In this document: piece after piece, positions 55,114 to 64,000 of the stretch
Layout: each line of letters starts with the position of its first letter
How positions within the stretch are numbered: the first letter of the stretch is position 1
Assembly (NCBI RefSeq): GCF_026745355.1
Contig: NC_079210.1
Location: forward strand, 4,404,784 to 4,468,783
Length of the DNA: 64,000 nucleotides
Source: Beta vulgaris subsp. vulgaris
Lineage: Eukaryota > Streptophyta > Magnoliopsida > Caryophyllales > Amaranthaceae
Direction: 5' to 3'
Program-made: the position numbers and the translations under genes
The notes under the pieces: generated by a model
Database searches by the model: none
What the model was told of the DNA's origin: nothing
The model's input: the letters and a program-made list of their open reading frames with translations, nothing else

Positions 55114-55560
55114 ATGCCAACTTCCTCCGCCACCTCAAAACCAATACCATGTCCTCCACAAAATATTATACAATTCCATATTCGAAAGGAAAAATGGCCC
55201 ACTAAAATTGACTATTCGAACTTTTTGGATGTGGAATCTATGATTTTAACACTATTTCATGGATGGCATCTATATTTCCACGATGTGTCGAGTATGTTCA
55301 CGTTTCATATCAATAGAAGTAATGAAGTTTGAGCTTATGTTGAAGATGTCAATACAACAATAGATGGTTATCGTCCATATTTTGATTTTTGGAATATGAC
55401 GTTATATGATCTACAATGTCATCCTCATAGAGCTTACAAAGTTGATGATGAGTATTTTGAAGACATTGATTTAAACAATACGATTGTTGTCGTATTAGTA
55501 ATAAAGTTTTGCTCGATTATATTTGTAATGAAACGAATAATGTAGATTTGAACAATACTA
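55114..55560 (+). pseudogene. Unrecognised degenerate ORF with one in-frame TGA
   Basis: From ATG 55114 (MPTSSATSKPIPCPPQ) the frame is open to a TGA at about 55330. It then continues open in the same frame (AYVEDVNTTIDGYRPYFDFW, NMTLYDLQCHPHRAYKVDDE) to about 55560. The single stop in an otherwise long frame suggests a recently broken gene or a TE-derived ORF. I recognise no domain. FLDVESMILTLFHGWHLYFH is a hydrophobic, aromatic-rich stretch. Confidence 0.45.
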
Positions 55561-56013
55561 ATTTTTAGTGTTCTTTGTTATTGTTTTTCTTTTTATGCTA
55601 TTCAAGCTCCCAATAATGTCCAATTATGGAATGATATTGAAGTAATGGTCTCTACCATTTACCATTTTATTTTAAGAAATAGCATGTTCACCAACAATTG
55701 TATTCATCACTTTCAAATCAATTATAGTTCCATGTATTGATACTTTGTCCACCTTTGACTATATTATTGCTTGGTCCAAATTCAATACCTAACAATGTAC
55801 CTACCATACTTAATTGCATTGCCTTACCTAATTGCAATAAATATAATCTAGCAAAAGCAGTTATATTTGGGTCTATATAAAGATCTATTTGGTCTTTCTA
55901 TGTTCATTCCATCACCTCCCAAAAAACGATTTTCTTCATTCTTAAAAAAAACTCCTTATTTCATTTAACATTTCATTTTTAGAAGTTTAAGATACACAAA
56001 GTATCATCTTTTA

Positions 56014-56262
56014 ATGGATCCGAAATGTATCAATGATGTGAAAGAAATTAACAATGTTATGTTGGAATTCTTGGACCAGTGGTCCATGGTTGATGATAAA
56101 CTAAATACATGTCTTCAAAATGTAAATAAAATAGAAGAAGAAGAAGGCGATGAAGTTATGGGTTACATTGCTATGATAATCTCATTTCGTAATTCTATTG
56201 AACTTGCTACCAAAGAAGCAAAGTGTACCGTTGAGTATTTGGATTCTCTTATTAAGAAGTGA
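56014..56262 (+). CDS. Small hypothetical acidic protein, 82 aa
   Basis: MDPKCINDVKEINNVMLEFL, then DQWSMVDDKLNTCL and KEAKCTVEYLDSLIKK. The composition is helical and charged, with a possible coiled coil at residues 35-50 (NKIEEEEGD). It lies 450 bp downstream of the degenerate ORF at 55114 on the same strand, after a leader-like stretch (TTCATTCTTAAAAAAAACTCC). The two may be parts of one element. There is no known family and no visible intron signals. It may be chance. Confidence 0.35.
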   Translation: MDPKCINDVKEINNVMLEFLDQWSMVDDKLNTCLQNVNKIEEEEGDEVMGYIAMIISFRNSIELATKEAKCTVEYLDSLIKK

Positions 56263-56320
56263 AGTATGAAGAACTATTTGTTAGATAATACTAAATTATC
56301 TTGCAAAAAATATTAAATTT

Positions 56321-56540
56321 TGTTTGTATTATTCGTAGTTGTTTACAATGTTAGTTTCTTATTTTCAATGTACTAATCTATTAAGTTCAATTAGTTATTA
56401 TGATATATGTATTGTTCGATTATGGTAAAATGTTTGTATTATTTGTAGTTGTTTACAATGTTAGTTTCTTAGTTCCAATCTACTAATGTATTAAGTTCAA
56501 TGAGTTATTATGATATATGTATTTTTCGGTTATGGTAAAA
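56321..56540 (+). repeat. 110-bp tandem duplication
   Basis: The units start at 56321 and 56431, each with TGTTTGTATTATT, GTAGTTGTTTACAATG, AGTTATTATGATATATGTAT and GGTTATGGTAAAA-like text. They differ at about ten positions by eye. Confidence 0.85.
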
Positions 56541-56789
56541 TAGTATTTATATTTTGCTATTTATTTTATTGTATATTTGACAAATCGAATTGTTAAATTG
56601 TTTTTTTTTATGCAAAAATGGTCATATAATGTTTGAATGACATAATATAAGTAGTTTATTTCGTTTATAATATGCATATAATAACTTGACAAAATATAAA
56701 TAGTGATAATAACATGTTTTCATAATGATATATATATAGTCATTTTTTTTTTCTCGTAATTATCTTTGATTATTAAATTATGGTGAAAA

Positions 56790-57204
56790 CAATTAATTCG
56801 TTTAATATGGAAAATATCAATTAATCTTAATTGATTTAAGATTTATTAATTAATCGAGTTCAATTTCATAACATCTATCAGAATCATTCCTAAATTAGTT
56901 AACGTGATTTTGGGGGATTGACTCAATCTATATTTAATACGGAAATTATTTTTTACTCTCATATTCGTTTAATATGGACAATATCTTATTTAATCATGTT
57001 CAATTTCATAACATATATCAAAATCATTCCTAATTTAGATAACGTGATTTTGGGTATTGACTCAATATATATTTAGTACGAAATTATTTTTTACTCTCAT
57101 ATTCGTTTAATATGGAAAATATCAATTAATCTTATTTAAACTTTGAATTAATTTAATTGTTTAATCATGTTCAATTTCATAACATATATCAAAATAATTC
57201 CTAG
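56790..57204 (+). repeat. Tandem repeat of about 136 bp, two full and two partial units
   Basis: Full units begin near 56868 and 57000 and share TTCAATTTCATAACAT, TCATTCCTAA, AACGTGATTTTGGG and TTTTTTACTCTCATATTCG. A partial unit precedes them (56793-56860) and a third begins near 57165. It breaks off at CCTAGG (about 57204), where Gypsy gag sequence starts. Confidence 0.85.
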
Positions 57205-58257
57205 GCCAAAGGAATGGAGGCAAGTATCAACAGCAAAAGGGTGGAAATGGTCATAATAAGGGAACCAAAGGAGACGAACGCGTGTAATTCTGCAAGAAGT
57301 GCCCCTATAATCGTCCTCGAAAGGATTGTGAAGGAAATCTAGTGGAATGTAACTACTGCCACAAATTGGATCACCGAGAATATGAGTGCTTCTCCAAGAA
57401 CCCTGAGTTGAAGACTGACAAGGGCAAGAGCGGAAACCAATTTGGTCAGGGTAATCGAAACCACTCAGGAGGCAACAATTATCAAGGTGTGAACAACCAA
57501 AATGGGAACAACAACACTTTTTCGAGTGGAGCTGGCCCTAGTGTGCCTGCTGGCAAGATTGAATGTCATAAGTGCTAGGGAAGCTGAAACGTCCAAGGAC
57601 GTAGTTACGGGCAATGTTTCTATTAATTTCGCTTTTGTTAAAGCTTTATTTGATTCAGGAGCCGAACGTTCATTTGTTTCAAAGTTAGTTGTTTCAAAAT
57701 ATTGCTTAGAAAACCCTAGGGATGTTGAAATTCCTATTATGTTACCATCTGGGGAAGTAGTAACTTGCTCAAGAGTATATGAGAACGCTCTTGTGAGAAT
57801 TGGGGATGTAGACTTTGAAACAAACCTCATAGAGTTTCCATTGGAAGACTTGGATATCATTCTAGGAATGGATTGGCTTAAAGAGTATAAAGTCGAGATT
57901 CTTTGTGGCGAACAAAAAGTGAGATTGAGGAATAAGAATGGAAAAAGGGTGACTTTCAAGACTAAACCACAAGAAGATAGAATTAAGATCATTTCAGCCT
58001 TAAGTTTGGTAAAGCAAGTAAGCAAGGGAGCTTCGTTATTATTCTTGTGTAGTGTGCAAATGTTGGAAGAAGATAAGCTTAAGATAGAATATGTGAAGGT
58101 GGTGAATGAGTTTCCAGACGTATTTTCGGAAGATATATCGGGAATGCCACCTCAAAGGGAGTTAGAATTGACCATAGACTTAGAACCTGGAACGGCCACT
58201 ATATCAAAAGCACCCTATAAAATGGCTCCAGCAGAGATGAAGGAGCTCAACAAGTAA
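57205..58257 (+). pseudogene. Chromovirus gag end and protease
   Basis: The gag tail holds one complete CCHC motif (CNYCHKLDHREYEC) and an unfinished one (IECHKC), where a deletion or frame change joins it to protease. Protease has the catalytic context ALFDSGAERSFVS and DIILGMDWLKEY. A TAA near 58255 (LNK, stop, LEELLKKGY) closes this frame just before RT. Confidence 0.82.
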
Positions 58258-58259
58258 CT

Positions 58260-59437
58260 AGAGGAATTACTCAAGAAAGGGTACATTAGACCTAGTTATT
58301 CCCCATGGGGGCGCATGTTTTGTTCGTGAAGAAGAAGGATGGGAGCGTGAGGCTATGTATCGATTATAGAGATCTCAACAAGGTGACTATTAAGAATAAG
58401 TATCCATTACCAAGGATTGACGACCTATTCAATCAATTAAGAGGAGCTGGAATATTTTCAAAGATAGATTTGAGGTCAGGGTATCACCAATTGGAGATTG
58501 GGGAGGACATACTAAAGACTGCCTTTAGGACGAGGTATGGTCACTATGAGTTCACCTTGATGCCATTTTGTTTATCCAATGCACTAGCAATCTTTATGGA
58601 CCTCATGAATAGAGTGTTTCGAGAGTATTTGGACAAATTTGTAGTCGTATTCATCGATGATATCCTTATCTACTCGAAGAACAAGGAGGACCATGAAGAG
58701 CACTTGAGATTGGTATTATCTACACTTAGGGAGAATCAGCTTTACGCAAAGTTCTCGAAGTGTGAATTTTGGATGGAAGAAGTGGCGTTTCTTGGCCACA
58801 TTGTGTCAAAGAAGGGAATTTCCGTAGATCCGTCGAAGATAAACGCAGTGAGCAAATGGCCTACACCTAGGAATATCACTGATATAAGGAGTTTCTTGGG
58901 TCTAGCTGGCTACTACAGACGTTTTGTGAAGGATTTTTCGTGGGTAGATAAACCAATGACTAGTCTTATGAAGAAGGATACGAAGTTCATATGGACCGAG
59001 GAGTGTGAAAAGCCTTTAAGAAGCTTAAGGAGTTGTTGGCTACAACTCAGATTTTGACGTTGCCAGAGGATAATGCTGAGTTGGAGGTATATAGTGACGC
59101 TTCGAAAAATGGTTTAGGGTGTGTGTTGATGCAAAACCGAAGGGTTATAGCCTACGCTTCTAGACAATTAAAATTGTACAAAGTGAATTACCCAACCCAT
59201 GATTTAGAGTTAGCCGCAATAGTGTTTGCTTTGAAGATTTGGCGACACTACTTGTATGGAGTGAAGGTGAAGAAGTATACAGATCACAAGAGTCTGAAGT
59301 ATTTGTATACTCAGAAGGATTTGAATATGAGACAGAGAAGTTGGTTGGAGTTGGTGAATGACTATGATATTGAGATCTTATACCATGAAGGAAAGGCAAA
59401 CGTCGTTGCTGATGCGTTAAGTCGAAGTCAGCCATAG
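58260..59437 (+). pseudogene. Chromovirus reverse transcriptase and RNase H
   Basis: RT reads [40 protein letters not shown] and [14 protein letters not shown]; the FIDD box holds the catalytic Asp pair. After a frame break near 59040, RNase H continues with [25 protein letters not shown]-like [20 protein letters not shown] and ALSRSQP. One shift occurs before RT at about 58305. Confidence 0.88.
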
Positions 59438-59833
59438 TTTAAGTACTTTGTACTTCCAGAAAGTTGTGTGACGAGTTTAGGAAGCTCAACTTGAAGTTGT
59501 TGGGAGAGTGGAGTGGAAGCATGCTTAAATGCCATTTCAATCCAGTCAGAATTGAATGAAGAAATTTTAAAGGCTCAAGAAGGGAATGAGGAAATGGAGA
59601 AGATAAAGAAGCTATCGAGGAGAAAAAGACAAAGGAGTTTAGTATCCATGAATGGAAGTGTCCGATTCAATGGAAGAGGTGCATACCGTCGAGTTGCACC
59701 GAGTTGAAAGAGAAAATGATGAAAGAAGGGAAACACGACTTATTCTATCCACCCTGGAGGGATAAATTTATAAGGACTTGAAGCTAATGTTCTGGTGGAA
59801 CAAATGAAGAGAAGTAGCTGAATTTGTTGCTAG

Positions 59834-60960
59834 GTGTTTGACTTGCAGAAGGTGAAGAGCGAACACAAGAGACCTCAAGGGACGATTCAACCGTTACCAG
59901 TGCCTGAGTGGAAATGGGATGACATAGCAATGGATTTCGTTGTAGGTCTCCCTAAGACAGCGAAAGGATTCACCAAAGTGTGGGTGATCGTAGATAGACT
60001 AACTAAGGTAGCAAAATTTGTTCCAATGAAGGACAATTGGTCGATGGAACAGTGTGGTAAAGTATATGTGGACCAAGTGGTGAGGCATCATGGAGTTCCT
60101 TCCACTATTGTGTCTGATAGAGATTCAAGATTCTTATCTCATTTTTGGGAGCATTACAGAAAGCTTTTGGGACCGATGTGCTTAAGAGTACAGCTTTTCA
60201 TCCAGCAACTGATGGTCAATCGGAAGAACCATTCAGACTCTCGAGGACATGTTGAGGGCTTGTGCCTTAGATTAGCCTAAGACTTGGGATGAGATGTTGG
60301 CTTTAATAGAATTCTCATACATAACTACCATTCTAGCATTAAGATGGCTCCTTTCGAAGTCCTATACGGTCGGAAATGTCGCAGTCCATTGTGCTGGAAT
60401 GATATTAGCGAGACGGTTACTTTGGGACCGCAAATGATTGAAGATACCGTAAATCAAGTGAGATATATTCGTGAGAAGATGAGGGTGGCCCAGGATCGTC
60501 AAAAGGATTATGCAGATCAGAAAAGAAGAGACAATAGTATCAAGTAGGCGAGAAAGTCTTATTGAAGGTGTCACCTATGAAAGGGGTGATGCGTTTTGGG
60601 CAAAAAGGAAAGCTTAGCCCGAAGTTTATAGGTCCTATGACATTATTGAAAGAATTGGAAGATTGGCTTATCGTTTGATTTGCCAATAACTTGGGAAAGG
60701 TGCATAATGTGTTCCATGTATCCCAACTAAAGAGATATGTGCCCGATAAGTCTCACGTATTAGATCCCGAGATTATAGAAGTGGATGAGACGCTTTCTTT
60801 TGAAGAGAGACCAGTAAAGATCTTGGACTCTAAGGTGAGGAGTACAAGAAATAAAGATATAAAGATACTCAAGGTTTTGTGGTCTAACCAGCGTACCGAA
60901 GAGGCTACTTGGGAGGCTGAAGATGAGATGAAAAAGAAGTATCATGAGCTCTTCGACTAG
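59834..60960 (+). pseudogene. Chromovirus integrase and chromodomain-like tail
   Basis: The integrase core is present: WDDIAMDFVVGLPKTAKG, WVIVDRLTKVAKFVPM and IVSDRDSRFLSHFW. The Glu-containing segment that follows is frame-broken near 60190. Then come MAPFEVLYGRKCRSPLCWND and, at 60691-60960, VFHVSQLKRYVPD. The tail VKILDSKVRSTRNKDIKILK and VLWSNQRTEEATWEAEDEMK is chromodomain-like. The HHCC finger between 59440 and 59834 is mostly unreadable. Confidence 0.83.
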
Positions 60961-61146
60961 GTGAGTTGAGTTCCGGGACGTAACTCCTTTAAGGGGGGTA
61001 GAGTGCGTGCGCACATTTTGCTAGAAATTAGTAAGAATTGTTGCATTTGTGCACGAGTTTTGAGTTTTCAAAGAAAACTTTTCAAGCAAAGTAAGCATTT
61101 CATAATTTAAACATTCAAGGCAAAAGTTTTATTTAGTAGCGTATTA

Positions 61147-61250
61147 TAAGGGTAGCTCACGTTTGTTCTTGTACAATTCGTCATTAACGGACAACCCTCA
61201 ATCACTGACGGACATCCCTGAAGTTTGCCACCATTTTGTAAACGAAACAA
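61147..61250 (+). repeat. Tail of a Tat-type Gypsy LTR
   Basis: AAGGGTAGCTCACGTTTGTT, CATTAACGGACAACCCTC, TTTGCCACC and ACGAAACA match in order the last 100 bp of the Gypsy LTRs at 41714 and 53370. The rest of that element is gone. Confidence 0.7.
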
Positions 61251-61680
61251 ATTCATACTGAAAACATCATGTTCATCCACCAATATAGTCGCAAGATTGA
61301 CCGCAATAGCCAAACAAATCGATGGTGATCGACAGTTAAATGGCAAATCTTTTATACGAATCCAAAAAAGGCAATGTGTAAGAGTTACCTCAGATTGTTA
61401 TTCATGTCCTATGATCTCGTTCAACACAAGTAACTGGTTATCGAAGCACCATGGCCGACCCTCCATGACTTTCTCCTTATCTCGCCAGTGTTGGAAATGA
61501 AAAGAGAAGAGATTAGGGCAAATAAGTCTGATGAGTAACTGCTTTCCCCAAACTTGCGTCCAGGTTTTCTTAAAAGCTTCAATATTGAAACTGTGCCTTC
61601 CATGATCACGCGACCGATAAAAACTAGCGAAATCTGTTCTGTCGAAACTCCGGAATTTAGGTCGCCAATATCCATGGTAT
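61250..61680 (-). pseudogene. LINE ORF1 fragment (DUF4283)
   Basis: The minus strand reads MDIGDLNSGVSTEQISLVFI at 61675 and, in other frames, FHFQHWRDKEKVMEGRPWCF, DNQLLVLNEIIGHE, CLFWIRIKDLPFNCRS and ICLAIAVNLATILVDEHD. This is the typical start of a plant LINE ORF1. At least two frameshifts are present. It is cut on its left side by LTR debris. Confidence 0.8.
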
Positions 61681-62339
61681 TGGATTCAGCGTTGTTAATA
61701 GATAATTATTTGCATTGATTGGCAAAAGCTTCGTCCATAGTGGAAGAATCCAAACCCCTATGGTTAGCGTCAGCCTGTGTTTCGAGGAAACACCCTATCT
61801 TTCGAGGGAGTAGTCAAATTATAAAACTTTTATGTTTTGAGATGATGCAATTGTGAATACTTTTCATACACGTCTTCGGATTCCCTAATGGTCAAGGTGT
61901 GTGATGGCATGCTTTGTCCATAGTAATTTTTTTGCAATCTTCGTTGTAGTTCGTTTGACAACATTACTTTTAACATGAACCGCAACCTATCACATTAGAA
62001 CTTGGAGGGGTAAATTCTGTTATCGTGTTTGATGATATTGAGTTCGATTGCTTGAGCGCTTGGCTGCTTCTTAACTCCAATAGACTTTGATCAGAATTTA
62101 CACCAAATCATAGTTTGAACCATTTCAGAGAAAATCTAAATCCATATCAGAGAGACAAAGCTCGGCTTAAACGCATTGACCTCAACTCAGTAATAAGGGC
62201 TAAAATGTAAATGATTATTGCTTTTATTATGTATTACCGCATAAGTATAAGATTAGCCAAGTGCTCTAACATACCACTCATTTTTCAAAATTGTTATTTT
62301 CCTCATCCAATATTCACCCTTGACTTCTTTTTTCTACTA
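61681..62339. other. Intergenic DNA, nothing recognised
   Basis: No ORF or repeat structure can be supported. Confidence 0.4.
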
Positions 62340-62344
62340 CCATG

Positions 62345-63713
62345 TGTTGGGTATATGGTTCATATGGAGCTCATGGAGGTCTATGGGTGTGGAGATGAGG
62401 TTGTGTAGAGGAAAAACGACATTTAGGACATAAGGCTAACTTTGAATGCAAATATATCTCAATCTATAAATGGTTTTGATGTATTCGAATTGGAGGTGAT
62501 AGCTTGTTCTTAGAGCTTTCCAACTATAGGTCATATACCCAATTATGCTGAGATACGAGAGAGTTATGACTGTTTTACGAAGGTTGAGGTTTCGCCCGAT
62601 CGGGCCCGCAACGAAATCAACCGCAGACTGTTGTGAGCATCGCCCGATGTCATCGGGCAACTTCCCCCGATTGGGCGAGACACCGTATTACGACTCGGGC
62701 GTGTCTTCGTCCGGTCGGGCCTGAGAGCAGTTTGACGAAGGCATTAAGTGCCCGATCAGGCGTGGGTCGCCTGACCCGGTCGGGCGGGATGCGTTTTAGG
62801 TCGTTTTCGTTCCGAAAACGCGGTTTTCTCGAGGGGGGTATATATAGGTGCCCTAATACGCCTTTCATGATTTATTATTCATCATTATTCACAGATTATA
62901 GAGAGAAAAAGCTATAGAGAGAGTTCTTGAGCGCTTTTGTAATCTTCCTTCAATATTCATCGATTCCTAGTGCATATTCGTGGTTTTTTGTCCCAGTTCT
63001 TGGGTTTCCACGTAAAAGTTCTTGTGTGTTCTTTCTTGCTTTGTTATTTGTTGTTCTAGTATTGTTTGCTATTATTTCTAGATTTTTTTTTTGGTAGAAA
63101 ACGAGCATAATATATAAATTAGCAACAGTCACCGATTACAAATATTGTTCATCCATGATCATCTATTGCCATGGTGGATGATACCCTGCTACAGTCCCAA
63201 AGTTCTTCTAATATAATGTTAATACATTCCGGGGGAGGTAAGGGGAAAAATTTTTGGACGTTAGCCGCTGCTGTCCTCCCTCTTGCGTGTTTCGCTAGTG
63301 CATCAGCAGCTCTGTTTGTTTCTCTAGCTTCATACTCCAGCTTTGTTCCTTCAGCTTCTTGGAGCAACTCCCTACATTGCAGTATCATATTACTATTACT
63401 TTTTTTAACATAAAAACAATTTCCTAATTCTTCAACTGCATTCTTGCAATCTGATGCTATTGTTACTGGGTTCCATTTTTGTGTTTTAGCCCATTCCAAA
63501 CTCATGTGGATGCGACCGGATACCTGTAGTCCATTGGCAGGCCCCTCCCTTGAATCTTCTGAAATTCAATGTGGACTGTTCTTTCATACTAGCTTCGAAA
63601 GAAGCATATTTAGCGGCTGTTTGCAGGAATCATCATGGTGAATGGATTGGAGGGGTCGTAATGGCAACACACTGCTTTGATTATTTCTAGATTGATAGTC
63701 AATAGAACTTACA
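62345..63713 (+). mobile_element. Probable solo LTR with GC-dyad array, interrupted by a LINE
   Basis: The segment starts TGTTGGGTATATGG and ends GAACTTACA. It is flanked by CCATG (62340-62344) and CTATG (63714-63718), a 5-bp duplication with one transition. Between 62593 and 62790 it holds dyads such as CGCCCGATCGGGC, CGCCCGATGTCATCGGGC (62641-62658) and CCCCCGATTGGGCG. A TATA box (GTATATATAGG, about 62837-62848) follows. No primer site or internal domain is adjacent. Without the LINE it is about 760 bp long. Confidence 0.6.
63085..63679 (-). mobile_element. Truncated LINE with inverted 5' part, 14-bp TSD
   Basis: ATTATTTCTAGATT lies at 63071-63084 and 63680-63693. The left edge is poly(T), so the 3' end is at the left. 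The minus strand (63149-63505) encodes the C-terminal half of a LINE RNase H (MSLEWAKTQKWNPVTIASDC, EARETNRAADALAKHAR). The plus strand (about 63525-63670) encodes the N-terminal half (WQAPPLNLLKFNVDCSF, EAYLAAVCRNHHGEWIGGVV). The two halves are head to head. Confidence 0.88.
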
Positions 63714-63718
63714 CTATG

Positions 63719-64000
63719 TTTTGGCCCGAGTAAATTTTTTAGGTGAACCTTTTTTAGCTTACTGAAGCTTTATCTGCAAACTCATTGTTGCTTAGAGCCT
63801 TTGACTCAGGGAGTAGCTCACCTATTTCGAAGTCCCTTCTTAACCTTCGTACAACGCAAATGTTTTGTTGTTTCATATACTTCTGTCAGTGTTTTCCAAG
63901 TTTTATAATCTCCTACTTTGAAATTTATGACTGTTATGAGTTTTTAGATAACTAGACTTGGTTCATATTGCAGCAAGCATCTTAAATGGCAATGGTGTCA
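63719..64000. other. Right edge, possible splice acceptor
   Basis: No complete feature is seen. TTCATATTGCAG near 63961-63973 could be a splice acceptor of a plus-strand gene continuing outside the window, but nothing else supports it. Confidence 0.2.

Larger units (their letters stand above)
57205..61145 (+). mobile_element. Broken Tekay/Del-like chromovirus (Gypsy)
   Basis: The 5' LTR and most of gag are missing. The remaining order is gag knuckle, PR, RT, RNase H, INT and chromodomain-like tail, followed by a polypurine tract (TTTAAGGGGGGTAGAGT, 60988-61004) and an LTR start (TGCGTGCGCACATTTTG). That LTR is cut at about 61145, where sequence like the end of the Tat LTR begins. Many frame breaks are present. 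The C-terminal tail and the PR/RT style fit the Tekay (Del) clade. Confidence 0.85.

Overview
The window is plant nuclear DNA, most likely from a eudicot with a medium to large, repeat-rich genome. The evidence is AT-rich intergenic DNA, spliced genes with GT-AG introns, Copia and Gypsy LTR retrotransposons with tRNA-Met-type or Tat-type primer sites, plant LINEs, a MULE, Stowaway-like MITEs and long (TA)n tracts. I cannot name the species. There are no bacterial features, CRISPR arrays or rRNA genes, and I recognised no tRNA.

Four host genes can be supported. (1) 2933-4241 (+): a two-exon Hev b 5-like acidic, Ala/Glu/Pro-rich protein of 279 aa. (2) 9332-11415 (-): an F-box protein of 409 aa; a 22-codon first exon joins in phase to the main exon. 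(3) 17015-25898 (+): a 301-aa hydrophilic, charged protein that I do not recognise; its 6.8-kb intron carries a complete antisense Copia element. (4) 54430 to 39291 (-): an unrecognised conserved-looking protein whose exons 1, 2 and 3 join in phase across a 14.3-kb intron filled with a Gypsy element (itself holding a 4.8-kb LINE), a MULE and a solo LTR.

Everything else is mostly transposon. From left to right: a Copia 5' end on the minus strand (1-2028); GGGTC-rich duplicated DNA (4587-6008); a LINE tail (about 6618-7025); a 1.45-kb retroposed copy with 12-bp target duplications (7362-8811); a Copia RT/RNase H remnant (13240-14270); two abutting MITEs (14695-15395); Copia A (18373-23346, TSD TAGGT); AT-rich intergenic DNA (26100-32300); an inverted LTR hairpin (32310-32727); a very young Copia B (33366-38415, LTRs differing at one site); a MITE (38460-38705); a solo LTR (39501-40366); a MULE (40394-41202); a Tat-type Gypsy (41244-53370) with its RT deleted and an antisense gene near its 3' end; tandem repeats and degenerate ORFs (55093-57204); a broken Tekay/Del-like chromovirus (57205-61145); LINE ORF1 debris (61250-61680); and a likely solo LTR (62345-63713) holding a LINE tail with a 5' inversion.

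The most interesting points are: three LTRs that each place CpG-rich dyad arrays just upstream of a TATA box; the antisense coiled-coil gene of the Gypsy element, with its own TATA-like box and possible intron; the TE-swollen host gene whose exon phases still match; a nearly pure poly(A) insertion that duplicated a splice donor; and a twin-priming-like LINE inversion.
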